Assembly (NCBI GenBank): GCA_009829735.1
Contig: CM020619.1
Span: 14,623,777-14,687,776 of the forward strand
Length of the DNA stretch: 64,000 nucleotides
From: Pyropia yezoensis
Taxonomy: Eukaryota > Rhodophyta > Bangiophyceae > Bangiales > Bangiaceae
Direction of reading: 5' to 3'
Position 1 is the first letter of the stretch. Each line of letters begins with the position of its first letter. The notes under the pieces were generated by a model that saw only the letters and a list, made by a program, of their open reading frames with translations, had not been told where the DNA came from and did not search any database. Made by a program: the position numbers and the translations under genes. This document shows, piece after piece, positions 23,609 through 33,569 of this stretch.

Positions 23609-26380
23609 CTACCGCCCGAGGGCCTTCATGCCGAACTCTTGCGGCGCCGCCCCCCCCCGGGCGCGCGCAGCAACGGCCGCGCTCTTGCGGCCGACGGCGC
23701 GCTCGCTAAACTCGACAAACAGCTGCGGGTGTTTCTTGCCCGCCGCTTCAGCCATGAGCACCAGCACGCTGCGGAAGCTAAACGAGCAGTAGAGGCACGA
23801 CTCGAGCATGTACGGCTCTCCGGCGGGGTCCACCCGTACGTCATAGATGCTGTAGTCGGCACAGTCGGTGGCGCGGTGCGCCACCATCGCCATCTTGTAC
23901 AGCTTCTCCTTGAGCACCGGGTCCACGTCCGCGGGCACCTGCCGGTCGGTCTTGGCAAAGCCAGACGGCTGGCCGGTCGAGTCGGTGGTCAGCTTGTTCG
24001 CAGACAACCGAATGGGCTTGTCCGCGGGCAGGAAGTACTCAACCATGGGGAGGAGCTCAAAGCCACCAGCGGGGGTCTCCACCACTGCCACCCGTAGTTC
24101 CCTGCCCAGAGGGATGAACTGCTCCACCATCACCTCATCGCCAAACCGAAATGCCGCCTCGAGCGCCGCCGGCACGTCTGCCTCCTCCCGCACCACGTCG
24201 ACGCCCATCGAGTTGTCTTCCTCGGTGGGCTTGATGACGAACGGCAGGGGCATCGTTGGCTTGTCCCCGCGGCGCAGCAGCTCCGACGCAGGCACAGGAA
24301 CGCCGTCCATCGCCGCGCACGCCTTTGTCCGTGCCTTGTTGGTCGACAGGGCCAGCGCCTCGCCAGAGCACCCCACCGTGGGCAAGTCCAGCATCGTGAA
24401 CACCGACCGATAGGCGGTGAGGCCGGCATAGTCAAACATGTGGGGGATCATCAGGTCCAGAGACAGTGACTCGAAGGTGGCCAGCGCCTGGGCCAAAGAC
24501 AAGCGGGGCGCCTTCTCCCGCATGTACTGAGCGTCCTTGCCAACGGCCACACTCCACTCGCCAGTGAGGTGGACATACCCCACAACGTGCTCGTACCGCA
24601 CATCGTCCGTGGTGCTCGCAATGCAATCAAACCCATAGTACGCCGACACCGTCTCGTAGTACTTGCTTGTGCAGCTGCCCATGACGTGAAGCACCTTGAG
24701 CCGCCGCAGCGGGATGCGGTAGTAGGTGTAGGGGGCAACGGGGGAGCGGGGTGCCAGAAAGGTTAGCTCCGCGTCAAACCCAAGCACCACCGACGCGGCG
24801 TCGCTGAGCAGCACCCGCGTCGGGGCCACCAGTTCTGACGTAGCCACCAGCGCGCCCAGGTCTTCCGGGGTGGCCACATACTGGATAGGCGGCAGCGCCG
24901 CTGTAACGGCCGCGCGCGACGGCACGCCACCGAGCTGAAAGAGCAGCGGCGTGCACGAAGCCTTGGTCGCCACCGCCACCACCGCCGCCACGTTAGGCAC
25001 CGCCGCGTCAATGTAGACGGTGTCGACAAACTCGAGTGCCCGGCCGAGGACAGTCAGCTTGGCCGCCTGCGACGCGTCCTCGAACGCTCCAATGTTGCGC
25101 GGCGCCGACGGGCCGTCAATGATAATCTTGCAGATGTTGACGTCGATCTTGCGGTAGCCCGCGTCGCCCAGGCCCGCCGTCTGAATGGCGTGGAGGGGCC
25201 ACGCAATCTCCGCGGCAAAGAAGGGCAGCGGGTCGGCCAGGGAGAGATACCCCTCCGTGCGGGCCGTCCACGGCCAGCAGTTCGCGTGGTACACAAAGCC
25301 CACGTCCTGGGTAGTGCGGCGGGCGCTCACGTCCACACCAAAAAAGGCCTCGCCCCACAGCGGCGTGCACGACACCGTCTCGAGGATGGACGACGCCCGC
25401 GGGTTGCACTCAATGACGTAGGGCACGCCCGACTCGTCATCGCGGATAAAGTCAAACGCGTACTGGCCCGACAGGTGCATGCCCCGGATGAGGGCGCGGA
25501 GCGGAGTGTCCACGTCGGCCGGCGTCGGTACCGCGTCGAAGTGAACCAGGTCTGGTTGGGAGACGTAGCACGCGGAAAACGTGACCGCCCCATTGACACA
25601 CACGTACCACACCGAGTATTCCGCGCCACGGATCATCTGCTGCCACTGCCACGCGTCCGTGGGGGACGGTTTGACCACCTCGGGGAGGGGGGCACCCGGT
25701 GCGACCGGCACAATCTCCTCATCCCGGTTGACCGACGACTCCATGCGCTTGACAATGATGCCGTGCGGCTGCGACGACGATGGCGGCACCTGCTCGCGGG
25801 CCGTTACCAGGCCACTGGCGGGCGCCGGCACCCCATACTGCCGGCAGGTCGCGCTGAACCGCTCGCGGTCATCCAGGCGCAGCACATTGTCCAGGCCGGT
25901 GCACAACCACTCAACGTGGGGCAACTTGGGAGCCAGCCGGTCCCGCGCCACTCCCAGGAAGAGGGCCTCATTGATGGTGCTGACGGGCACCACCATGTCC
26001 ACCTTGTGCTCCACGAGGAGGGCGCCAAACGCGTCAACCCAGGCGTCGAGGGCGCCCACATCCAGGGCGGGCAGCACCACAAAGTGGTCGCACGCGGTGC
26101 TCACCGCCGACGCGCTGACGTGGTCATAGTCCGTGACAATAACCGTCGCGCCCACCGCCTTGAGCGCCCGGATGACGTGGACGGTCTTGGCCTGCCGGCC
26201 AGTCGTGACCAGGACGGTCTTGCCCGCCGCAATCCCCGTCGGTGTCCGCGCCACGGGGCGGGATGCCAGCAGCAGCACGCCGCGCAGGGATAGGAGGAGC
26301 GACCAAAAGAGCGCGTCGAGCAGCCGCAAGACGGTCTGGACTAGGTTGCGGTTGGCGCGGGCCGACGCAGGGGACGTCAT
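23609..26380 (-). CDS. mysCD: MysC-MysD fusion: ATP-grasp ligase plus D-Ala-D-Ala ligase-like enzyme (MAA biosynthesis)
   Basis: Single 923-residue frame without introns, starting at ATG 26380. The N-terminus has a hydrophobic helix (about residues 18-40), so membrane association or targeting is possible. The first half reads as the ATP-grasp ligase MysC, which attaches glycine to 4-deoxygadusol to give mycosporine-glycine (for example VIECNPRASS near 25410). The second half (from roughly residue 560) reads as a D-Ala-D-Ala ligase homologue, MysD, which adds a second amino acid to form an imino-MAA (VIKPTEEDNSMGVDVV near 24210, EQFIPLGRELRVAVVE near 24100). In cyanobacteria these are separate proteins; a fusion is known from red algae. 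Its partner mysAB diverges from it across 1.95 kb. Composition differs from POLA1 and XDH: no homopolymer inserts and more mixed third positions, compatible with high expression or a cyanobacterial ancestry. Which amino acid MysD accepts cannot be read from the sequence. Confidence 0.9.
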   Translation of the reverse strand: MTSPASARANRNLVQTVLRLLDALFWSLLLSLRGVLLLASRPVARTPTGIAAGKTVLVTTGRQAKTVHVIRALKAVGATVIVTDYDHVSASAVSTACDHFVVLPALDVGALDAWVDAFGALLVEHKVDMVVPVSTINEALFLGVARDRLAPKLPHVEWLCTGLDNVLRLDDRERFSATCRQYGVPAPASGLVTAREQVPPSSSQPHGIIVKRMESSVNRDEEIVPVAPGAPLPEVVKPSPTDAWQWQQMIRGAEYSVWYVCVNGAVTFSACYVSQPDLVHFDAVPTPADVDTPLRALIRGMHLSGQYAFDFIRDDESGVPYVIECNPRASSILETVSCTPLWGEAFFGVDVSARRTTQDVGFVYHANCWPWTARTEGYLSLADPLPFFAAEIAWPLHAIQTAGLGDAGYRKIDVNICKIIIDGPSAPRNIGAFEDASQAAKLTVLGRALEFVDTVYIDAAVPNVAAVVAVATKASCTPLLFQLGGVPSRAAVTAALPPIQYVATPEDLGALVATSELVAPTRVLLSDAASVVLGFDAELTFLAPRSPVAPYTYYRIPLRRLKVLHVMGSCTSKYYETVSAYYGFDCIASTTDDVRYEHVVGYVHLTGEWSVAVGKDAQYMREKAPRLSLAQALATFESLSLDLMIPHMFDYAGLTAYRSVFTMLDLPTVGCSGEALALSTNKARTKACAAMDGVPVPASELLRRGDKPTMPLPFVIKPTEEDNSMGVDVVREEADVPAALEAAFRFGDEVMVEQFIPLGRELRVAVVETPAGGFELLPMVEYFLPADKPIRLSANKLTTDSTGQPSGFAKTDRQVPADVDPVLKEKLYKMAMVAHRATDCADYSIYDVRVDPAGEPYMLESCLYCSFSFRSVLVLMAEAAGKKHPQLFVEFSERAVGRKSAAVAARARGGAAPQEFGMKALGR

Positions 26381-28334
26381 GGTGTGGGCCTGTGGGAGGA
26401 GATGTTGGTAGGAAGGAGGGGAGGGAGGGTGTCCGCAAGGGGGCTGTGAGGGGCCAGGAGAAGGACGGGGGACAACGAGGAGTTATGGGAAGCCGGCAGC
26501 GCTGAAAGGAAGCTGCCCGGTGGTGGTTGGCCGGGATTGGGGTTACTCAAGCGGAGATGCCCCTCTGGCGCGCCGGTGGAGTGGAGACAAGTCAGGTGTC
26601 GGCGGCAGCCGCTGTGGCTGCGGCTACAAGCAGCCCGGCAGGCCCTCCCCCCGCCAACCCCACCCCACCTCACCTCCCCGTCTCCGGCCGCTCTGCCCCC
26701 CCTCTGGCCGCTCTGCCGCCAGCCAATCCCCCGTACAACCACGCGGCGCCCCATCTGGCGTGATGCAAAATGGGCGGCCAGGCTCGCCCGAGGCGCCACC
26801 GGTCGGCCAGCCCCAGGCTGGCGGCCACACCGGCAAAAGAGCGGGTTGCTTCGGCGGCGGCGGCGGCGGCCGCAACCGGCCGGTGGCCGGCGCCGGCGCG
26901 CCGGCGGTGGGTGTGGCGACAGCCGCACGTTATTGGGGGGTGGCTAAATGGAAGCCAAATGGAACCCCTCCTCCCCGCCGATCAGACCAGCAGGCGCTTT
27001 GACGGATCGCCTGAAAGGGGGTGCGGGGTGGAGGGTGAGGGCAGGCGCCTGGGCCATCGATTCGACGTGTGCGCGAGGGGAGGCGGAATGGGAGCCAAAC
27101 CCTAAAATCTGTTGCCCGCACGCGCTTCAGGGACGTCGGAGAGGGGAGCGTTCCAAACCAGCCCCCCCCCCCCCCTGCCCTCCAGTTGCATGCACGATTG
27201 GCACCTTGAGGCGGGACGCACGCCAGGGCTTGTGTGCGCTGACGGTCCTCCCGTGGCCAACCACCCCATGTTGCTGATATGCACCCTTGTCTGCACACCA
27301 AGCGCGAGCCGATTCACTCACCTGATTGGCCGCCCTCGGTGAGCTCCGTCTACCATTCATTCTGGGGCAAGCCGGGTCGTGGCTGGAAAGCACTGTCGCA
27401 GTCGTCGGCCCGCGAGCTGGGTTCTAGCGAGAAGAATTTTCTCTCCAATGGTTTATTCGTGTGGGGTGCGGCTCGGCCGACGACCGCACCTGCGCGTGGG
27501 GTCTCGGAAGAATAAGTTTTGACAAGGAGGCTTCGACAGCCAGCCTCCAGAGCTCAGTGGCGTCTTCCCCTGCAAGAGCCGCCCGCCGCCGTCGTCGTCC
27601 AGAACGGCCACCGGCAAGCACACGGCAGTTGGTAGCGCAATTTATGGCTCGCCCCGCCGCGCCGTCAGGGGGGGGGGGTGGTCACCCAAACCATCGCGCC
27701 GCCGTACAGATTCCTCACCAGATCTCGTGGTTGGCGAGGCAGGTCGCCGCCGGCGGATCGAGCGCGTCCCCACCGTACGCTGGAGGCCAGCCGCCGCCGC
27801 CGGTGTGCGCGCCGTGGCGCCTATCGAGTGCGGGGGGGGGGGTCTGACGGCACGGTGGCGCTTGCAGCTCGTGATTGGTGGCCCACCATCCCACCGCCGC
27901 ACCCGCCACCGGCGGCGGCGGCGCCGCCGCCGCCGCCGCCGCCGCCGCCTGAGTCACCGCCACAACTGGGCCAGCTGCGCGTGCGTGCTAGGAAGTTGGT
28001 GTGGCTGCAGGCAGCTGCTCGCGGGGCTTGGCCGAGGCAGAGCCCCTAAACAGCGCATTTGGGCTGGATCAGTGGCCGCTTTTCAGTGGGCTATTGAAGG
28101 CCCCCAGGCAGGCAGCCCCTCCACCGTGCGCGTCGAGGCGTAACGTGATTCCACTGACGGCCGCCCCAGTCGCCATATCCATTCCCCCCCGACCAGCAGG
28201 AGTGGCGGTTGGTGCATGCTTGCGGCCGTGGAGACAGTGACGCCCAACCCTCTCCACCTACCTCCTCTGTGCTCACACTCCGTCACTGCCGAGCTGCATC
28301 TGTCCAACCGGCTGCACACACAGGCGCTCTCACC
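26381..28334. promoter_or_regulatory. Shared promoter region of the divergent MAA genes
   Basis: About 1.95 kb lies between the ATGs of mysCD (minus) and mysAB (plus). No protein-coding frame in it is convincing. GC alternates with lower-GC patches, notably about 27420-27470 and 28140-28330 just before mysAB. MAA synthesis is generally light/UV responsive, so a bidirectional, UV-controlled promoter is a reasonable inference, but no specific element was recognised. Confidence 0.5.
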
Positions 28335-30971
28335 ATGCATATTACTCTTGACAAGACGGTAGGTGCGCAGGTGGTGCAACCCAAGCACTTCGCCGCGTTT
28401 GTGGCCGACGTCCAGGAGGCTGGCGTGACTGTGCCTGATGGTGACGTGACGGCCGCCCTGGAGGCGGTGCTGGCCTCGCCCGCCCTTTCAACCTTTCTGC
28501 TGCGCTGCTCCCGGGCGGATGTCTTTGACGGCTCGGTCGCTGCCGACTTTTCGGGCAACATCAAGGACCTACGCATGCTGCGGTCGCTCAAGCAGCTGAA
28601 GTACTTTTACAACCTGCCTGCTGGGCAGCTGACTCAGGTGCTGGCGGGTGTGGTGGCGTCTGGGGATGCAGTGGCGGCCAAGCCGTGGAATGCCCTGGCC
28701 GAGCGGGTGCTCGCCAGCGACGAGCTGTGCACTGGGCTGATCAAGAACCTGATCATTGGCAAGACGGCCAGCGCCGACCTCAAGGCCATCTATGAGGACA
28801 ATGCTGAGTGGCTGCTGCACAATGACCCTCACGCGCTGTATCCGACGTCTATCTACCGCCAGGGCAGCGGCCACGTGACGTCGTCGGAAGACTCATCTCG
28901 CATTGAGGGCGTCATGTCCACTACCATCACCACCACTATTGAGATTGTTCGGGACGTGCTCAGCCCCGACAACCACCAACTCCGGGATATGTACAAGCCT
29001 CTCAAGCGCTGCGTGGCGGTTGTTGATGAGCGCCTGGACAAGCTGTACGGGACGACGCTGGCCAACTACTTTGCCGCGCACGACATTGAGCTTGTGCAAC
29101 TGACCTACCGGTGCATGGAGGTGGACAAGGACATCTCTACAGTGGAGAAGATGCTGGTGGACCTGAAGGGCAGCCGCGTCTCTCGCAATGAGCCCGTCCT
29201 TATTGTGGGCGGCGGTGTCATGGCCGACGTTGGTGGCTTTGCTTGCGCCCTTTACCACCGCAACACTCCCTATGTCATGTTGTGCACGTCTATTGTGTCG
29301 GGTATTGACGCTGGGCCGTCCCCGCGGACTTGCTGTGATGGGCTTGGCTACAAGAATGTGTTTGGCGCTTACCACCCCCCGGTGCTGACCCTGACGGACC
29401 GCCAGTTCTTCCGTACTTTGGAGAAGGGCTGGATTCGCCACGGCATTGCTGAGATTATCAAGATGGCCGTCACCAAGGACAACACCCTCTTTGAGGCTTT
29501 GGAGGAGGCGGGTGACAAGCTCGTAACGTCCAAGTTTGGGATTGAGGGGGTGGAGGCCGGCTCCCACTTTGACACCCTGTCGGAGAGCATCATTGCCAAG
29601 GCCATGGACGGCTACGTGCGGTCCGAGTATGGTAACCTATGGGAGACCCACCAGTGCCGACCGCACGCCTACGGTCACACTTGGTCCCCAGGCTTTGAGC
29701 TTCAGGCGGGGCTCCTGCACGGCCACGCCGTCGCCATTGGCATGGGCTACGGCGCCTACCTCTCCTTCCTGGAGGGTTGGATCTCTGAGGTGGACTTTCA
29801 CCGCATTCTCAAGGTCATCTCTACCGTGGGTCTGTCGCTGGTTCACCCCATTCTGGACAACCCGAACAGCCTGTGGCAGTCGCAGGTGAAGATGACGGAG
29901 AAGCGCGGTGGCAACCTGTGCGCCCCTCTGCCGCGTGGGTCCATTGGCAAGTGCGGATACCTGAACGACCTCACTCGGGAGCGGCTGGAGTCGACGCTCA
30001 TCGACTACAAGGAGCTGTGCAAGGCTTACCCGCGGGAGGGTGCCGGGATTGAGCCACACTGCCGCGATGTGGGGCTGGAGGACCCATCCACGGTGAAGCA
30101 GCATGCTGACAATGCAGTGCACGCTTCTTCCACCGAGGAGCCCTCTTCGACTGAGGAGGCCCCAACCGCCAATGGCAATGGTGCCGCTGCCAACGGCAAT
30201 GGCGAGGTGTACAATGACTGGATTGCGAAGCAGCAGGTGTCGCGCAACAAGGGCGCCACTTCTTCGTCGCTCATGGCGTCGATGGTGGACACTACGGTTG
30301 AGGACACGAAGACACCACCGGCCTTTCCCCACGCCACCCTGTTCCACGAGGGCGGCGAGGAGTACGCCCAGGCCATGACCACACCCGCCTCATCCGAGTT
30401 TGTCAAGATTGCTAAGGACACGGTCGCAGCGGAGCTCTTTGCTCCTTGCATGGTCGGGGCGATTGAAGGCCAGTTCCTGAAGATGGTGGCGTCCATGACC
30501 AAGGCCAAGCGCGTGCTCGACATTGGCACGTTCACGGGCTACTCGGCGCTGGCCTTTGCCGGCGGGCTTCCCTCTGATGGCCAGGTGGTTTCCATCGAGT
30601 TTGACGAAAAGTGCGCGGATGTGGCGCAGAAGTGCTTTGACGCCTCGGCCGACGGGAGCAAGATCAAGCTCGTCCGCGGTGACGCCATGAAGGTGGTGAC
30701 AGAGATGGCTGACGCAGGAGAGCAGTTTGACATTGTCTTCCTGGACGCGGACAAGGTCAACTACGCACACTACTACGAGGCGGGTCTTAAGATGCTGGCG
30801 CCAGGCGGCACGATTCTTGCCGACAACGCGCTGTGCTCGCTGGTGTACGCTGACGATGACCCGGTGCGGCTAGCGCTCCACGCATTTGCCCAGAAGGTGC
30901 GGGCAGACACAAGGGTAGAGCAGGTGATGCTCACCGTCCGCGAGGGTATCCTTCTTGTGCGCCGCGTTTAG
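28335..30971 (+). CDS. mysAB: MysA-MysB fusion: demethyl-4-deoxygadusol synthase plus O-methyltransferase
   Basis: 878 residues, intronless, from ATG 28335 (CTCACCATGC). An upstream in-frame extension has no ATG. The N-terminal two thirds is a sugar-phosphate cyclase of the dehydroquinate-synthase superfamily: NAD-binding GGGVMADVGG (about 29211), then GIDAGPSPRTCCDG (about 29305) and FGAYHPPVLTLTDR. This is the DDG/epi-valiolone synthase pattern rather than true dehydroquinate synthase. After a Ser/Glu/Asn-rich linker (about 30100-30300) comes a CCoAOMT-like class I methyltransferase with SAM motif VLDIGTFTGYSAL (about 30514) and FLDADK (about 30740). Together they would convert sedoheptulose-7-phosphate to 4-deoxygadusol, the substrate of the adjacent MysC. 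The enzymes are separate in cyanobacteria; cyclase-methyltransferase fusions occur in dinoflagellates and red algae. Phe and Ile codons and third positions are more mixed than in POLA1. Confidence 0.93.
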   Translation: MHITLDKTVGAQVVQPKHFAAFVADVQEAGVTVPDGDVTAALEAVLASPALSTFLLRCSRADVFDGSVAADFSGNIKDLRMLRSLKQLKYFYNLPAGQLTQVLAGVVASGDAVAAKPWNALAERVLASDELCTGLIKNLIIGKTASADLKAIYEDNAEWLLHNDPHALYPTSIYRQGSGHVTSSEDSSRIEGVMSTTITTTIEIVRDVLSPDNHQLRDMYKPLKRCVAVVDERLDKLYGTTLANYFAAHDIELVQLTYRCMEVDKDISTVEKMLVDLKGSRVSRNEPVLIVGGGVMADVGGFACALYHRNTPYVMLCTSIVSGIDAGPSPRTCCDGLGYKNVFGAYHPPVLTLTDRQFFRTLEKGWIRHGIAEIIKMAVTKDNTLFEALEEAGDKLVTSKFGIEGVEAGSHFDTLSESIIAKAMDGYVRSEYGNLWETHQCRPHAYGHTWSPGFELQAGLLHGHAVAIGMGYGAYLSFLEGWISEVDFHRILKVISTVGLSLVHPILDNPNSLWQSQVKMTEKRGGNLCAPLPRGSIGKCGYLNDLTRERLESTLIDYKELCKAYPREGAGIEPHCRDVGLEDPSTVKQHADNAVHASSTEEPSSTEEAPTANGNGAAANGNGEVYNDWIAKQQVSRNKGATSSSLMASMVDTTVEDTKTPPAFPHATLFHEGGEEYAQAMTTPASSEFVKIAKDTVAAELFAPCMVGAIEGQFLKMVASMTKAKRVLDIGTFTGYSALAFAGGLPSDGQVVSIEFDEKCADVAQKCFDASADGSKIKLVRGDAMKVVTEMADAGEQFDIVFLDADKVNYAHYYEAGLKMLAPGGTILADNALCSLVYADDDPVRLALHAFAQKVRADTRVEQVMLTVREGILLVRRV

Positions 30972-31442
30972 AATGTGGGCAGTTGCGCTGTGCGCTGCCA
31001 TCCCTTGCTTAGCATATATGTGAATTCTGCTGGTCGGCTGCGATGGCCACAAATGCTGTTCGTTTTTATTGGTATAACGCGCGCCCGTGCCAGTGGCATC
31101 GAAGAAGGTCAGCTTCACAGACACTCGACCGAGTGGTGTGAAGATACGACTCCCCTGACCGTGGACGCGGGGCCAGCAAAGACACGCCGGTGTGGGGGCA
31201 GGGAACTCATCCGTACAGCTACTCAAGCGCATCAGTGCGGATCCACGCGTGCCCAAGAAGTAGAACATCGCCTGTACCGGCATGCTAATTGAATCCATAT
31301 GTACAGCCACGTGCCACTTCCGTCAGAGGGCAGCCGCCGCCGTTTGCCCGTCTCAATGTCAGCAGCAACAGGAGCAGAGTCTCATTCGTGTCAGTGGGGA
31401 CGACGACAAGTGCACCCCACGCGACACCTCCATAACCCATCG
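30972..31442. other. Convergent 3' region of mysAB and SPC1
   Basis: No gene seen. Lower GC than the coding DNA on either side and expected to hold two 3' untranslated regions. Confidence 0.5.
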
Positions 31443-32053
31443 TCACCGCGACGTAGACGACTTGCCACCTGCCCGGCCCTTGACCTGTGGTACGGCCGCC
31501 GCCATGTCCGCCTCGAGCGCCTCGGCCGACGCAAACGTCAACGGGTGCCGATTGAACATCCCCCAGTTGGGCGTGCACAGGAGGCCACCTACAGCCACGC
31601 CTGCGCCCAGCACCATATAGGAGAGGGAAATGGACTCGAAGACCCAGCCCGCACAAAACGCCGCCACCTGACAGAACAAACAAACCAGGGGTGGCGCAAA
31701 GCAAGCCGGCGCCGTAGCAAGGCAATCCAGGGGTCCAGACACATCGCAAAGTAAGCACCTTGACGCACGGCCAGCCAAACCACGAGCGGCCCCTCGCACC
31801 AGAAGCCGCAGGCAACGCAGCGGGGCGGCTGCAGCCAGCGCCAGCGTCTAAAAGGTAGACGGCGCGACTCCTGCGGAGGCACCAAGACTAGAACTCTCCA
31901 GGAAAACAAAAGCCCAACAAAACGACGTGCGAAATCGCGCGCAGCGACGGATATGCTCCTTCAGGTACCCGCACGTATAGCACAACGTACCAAAGAAGCG
32001 AGCAGGACACTTTGAAAGATGTGCTCGCACCGCTCTTGGCCGACCAGGTCCAT
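31443..32053 (-). CDS. SPC1: Signal peptidase complex subunit 1 (12 kDa, SPC12)
   Basis: Small ER-membrane subunit of the signal peptidase complex, which lacks catalytic residues and modulates substrate choice. CDS is join(31443..31667, 31991..32053) on the complement: exon 1 from ATG 32053 encodes MDLVGQERCEHIFQSVLLASL, the intron has GT at 31990-31989 and a pyrimidine tract with CAG ending at 31668 (323 bases), and exon 2 resumes in phase 0 with VAAFCAGWVFESISL. The 95-residue product has the family layout: amphipathic start, two membrane segments, and the short loop ending in TPNWGMFNRHPLTF, close to the family's PW/NWP-x-Y/F-x-x-HPL signature. Length agrees with plant and animal SPC12. 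A read through exon 2 alone gives a false longer ORF starting near 31799. It shares a divergent promoter with the FKBP gene. Confidence 0.85.
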
Positions 32054-32605
32054 GGCCCACTCACACCGTCCACCAGCCCACGGCCTTGGCGCTAGCTACA
32101 ACACGCTGGGACACAGAACAGTACCTGGGGAATGAGGGAAGCGCCCGACGAGGCGACCTGGGGACGTTCGCCTTTTGGTCACCAACCTCGTGCTTGCGAA
32201 CTGGATGTGTCTCACAGAGGCTGTCGGCGATGGGGCGTTTGTCGAGCGTCAGCAGCCCTCAAGCAGCATACAATTCTACAATTGTCAGAGGTTAAATACA
32301 GGTTAATACATATAATATATAATACCTGCGTGTTAAGCTTGCCACGTTTCATGAGCGACTGCACGGCACAGTGTAAGCGAGAAGTAGCCACTCTCCAAAT
32401 GCATCTCCCAGGGGATCCCGCCAGCCCATTGCCGCGAAGGCCAACCCCCTTCCATCGCCCCCTTCTCGGCATTGGCCGCTTGACTTGCTCCGAAGTGGCC
32501 TCCGCGACCTTGTCCCCGCGCCACGCTCGCCTTGCCCCCTGTGTGGCGCCCCGCCCCCCTTCCCGGCCCACCGCCATCCCTTGCTCTTCCTCCCCCCCCT
32601 GCATC
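32054..32605. promoter_or_regulatory. Divergent promoter region SPC1 / FKBP, with AT-rich island
   Basis: 552 bases between divergent ATGs. At 32291-32325 the sequence turns strongly AT-rich (contains TATAATATATAATA), unusual for this DNA, and could serve as TATA-like core for either direction. 5' ends were not determinable. Confidence 0.45.
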
Positions 32606-33569
32606 ATGGCGGCCTTTGTTCCTGTTGCGGCGGGCGTGCTCCAGCAGACCGCCGCCTCCCTGGCGCCGCTGTCCCGCTCGCGCCCTTGCCGGCCGCTGGC
32701 GGCGGTGCGGATGACCGCGACCGCCCCGGGCGGCGGGCCCGTCGGCCGGCGCGCGGCGCTGGCCGCGCTGGCCGCAGGCGCGCTGGGTGTGGCGTCTGCC
32801 AACACCAGCCCCGTGTGGGCGGCTGACGCTGGCGGCGACTGGGTGACGACGCCGTCGGGACTCAAATACAAGGACGGTACGTGGCGTGGCGGTGGGGGGG
32901 GGGGTTGCTGGGGGGTACGCGTTTCTGCAGGACCGTCGAGGGGGGAGGCCGCTGCGGCTCATGCGATAGGCCGCTGAGCGCAGACGAGTGCACCAGCCGA
33001 CTCAACCAGTTCCTGCTGCAGGGCATGCGTTTGCGCGTGACCGCGTCGGGTGGATGCCTGCGGCCTATGCCGTGGGCGGCTGTGGGAGCAGTTTGGATAT
33101 GCAACGCATCAGCCGACTGAACCAGTCCCATTGTTTCTTGCCGTGGTGTCTCTCCCACGTGGCGCCCTTTGCGAGCGCTGCCGCGGAACCCCCCCCCCCC
33201 CCCACCCCGTCGGTCCTCTCTTTTTGCGGTGCGGGAGGGGCCTGCGCAGTGAAAATTGGCGACGGCCCGGTGGCAGAGGCCAAGATGATGGTCAAGGTGC
33301 ACTACACGGGCTCGACGGGCGCGGCACCCGGCGACGGCGGTAAGGTGTTTGACTCGTCCCGCAAGCGGGGCAAGCCGTTCCGGTTCACCCTTGGCGCCGG
33401 GCAGGTCATCAAGGGGTGGGACGAGGGCGTTGGGGGGCTCCGTGTGGGCGGCTCCCGGCTGCTGGTGATTCCCCCAGAGCTCGGCTACGGCGCCCGGGGG
33501 GCGGGGGGGGTGATTGGGCCAAATGAAACACTCTACTTTGATGTGGAGCTCCTGGGGCTGAACAAGTAA
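32606..33569 (+). CDS. FKBP-type peptidyl-prolyl isomerase, thylakoid lumen
   Basis: CDS join(32606..32876, 33250..33569), 196 residues. Donor GAC G|GTACGT (GT 32877-32878), acceptor GCGCAG|TG (AG 33248-33249), intron 373 bases, phase 1; the join restores GLKYKDVKIGDG, as FKBPs require. Exon 1 encodes a Ser/Pro/Arg-rich transit peptide, then GRRAALAALAAGALGVASA and a likely cleavage after WA-A near residue 74. That is a twin-arginine bipartite signal predicting Tat import into the thylakoid lumen. Exon 2 carries the FKBP domain (KVHYTG, FDSSRKRGKPF, FTLGAGQVIKGWDEG, GSRLLVIPPELGYG, LYFDVELL). It would accelerate proline isomerisation in lumenal proteins such as photosystem subunits. Several lumenal FKBPs exist, so the exact paralogue is not assigned. 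A G-run in the intron and a C-run before the acceptor are typical of this region. Confidence 0.88.

Noticed and set aside
28209..28334. Longer N-terminus for mysAB
   Set aside because: The in-frame extension begins at TTG and has no ATG; ATG 28335 starts directly before the conserved cyclase text.
28335..30300. Shikimate-pathway dehydroquinate synthase
   Set aside because: The GIDAGPSPRTCCDG segment, methyltransferase fusion and neighbouring MysC-MysD gene point to the MAA cyclase.
31443..31799. A 118-residue minus-strand protein starting near 31799
   Set aside because: The first 44 residues are intron; the spliced form from ATG 32053 restores the full SPC12 pattern.
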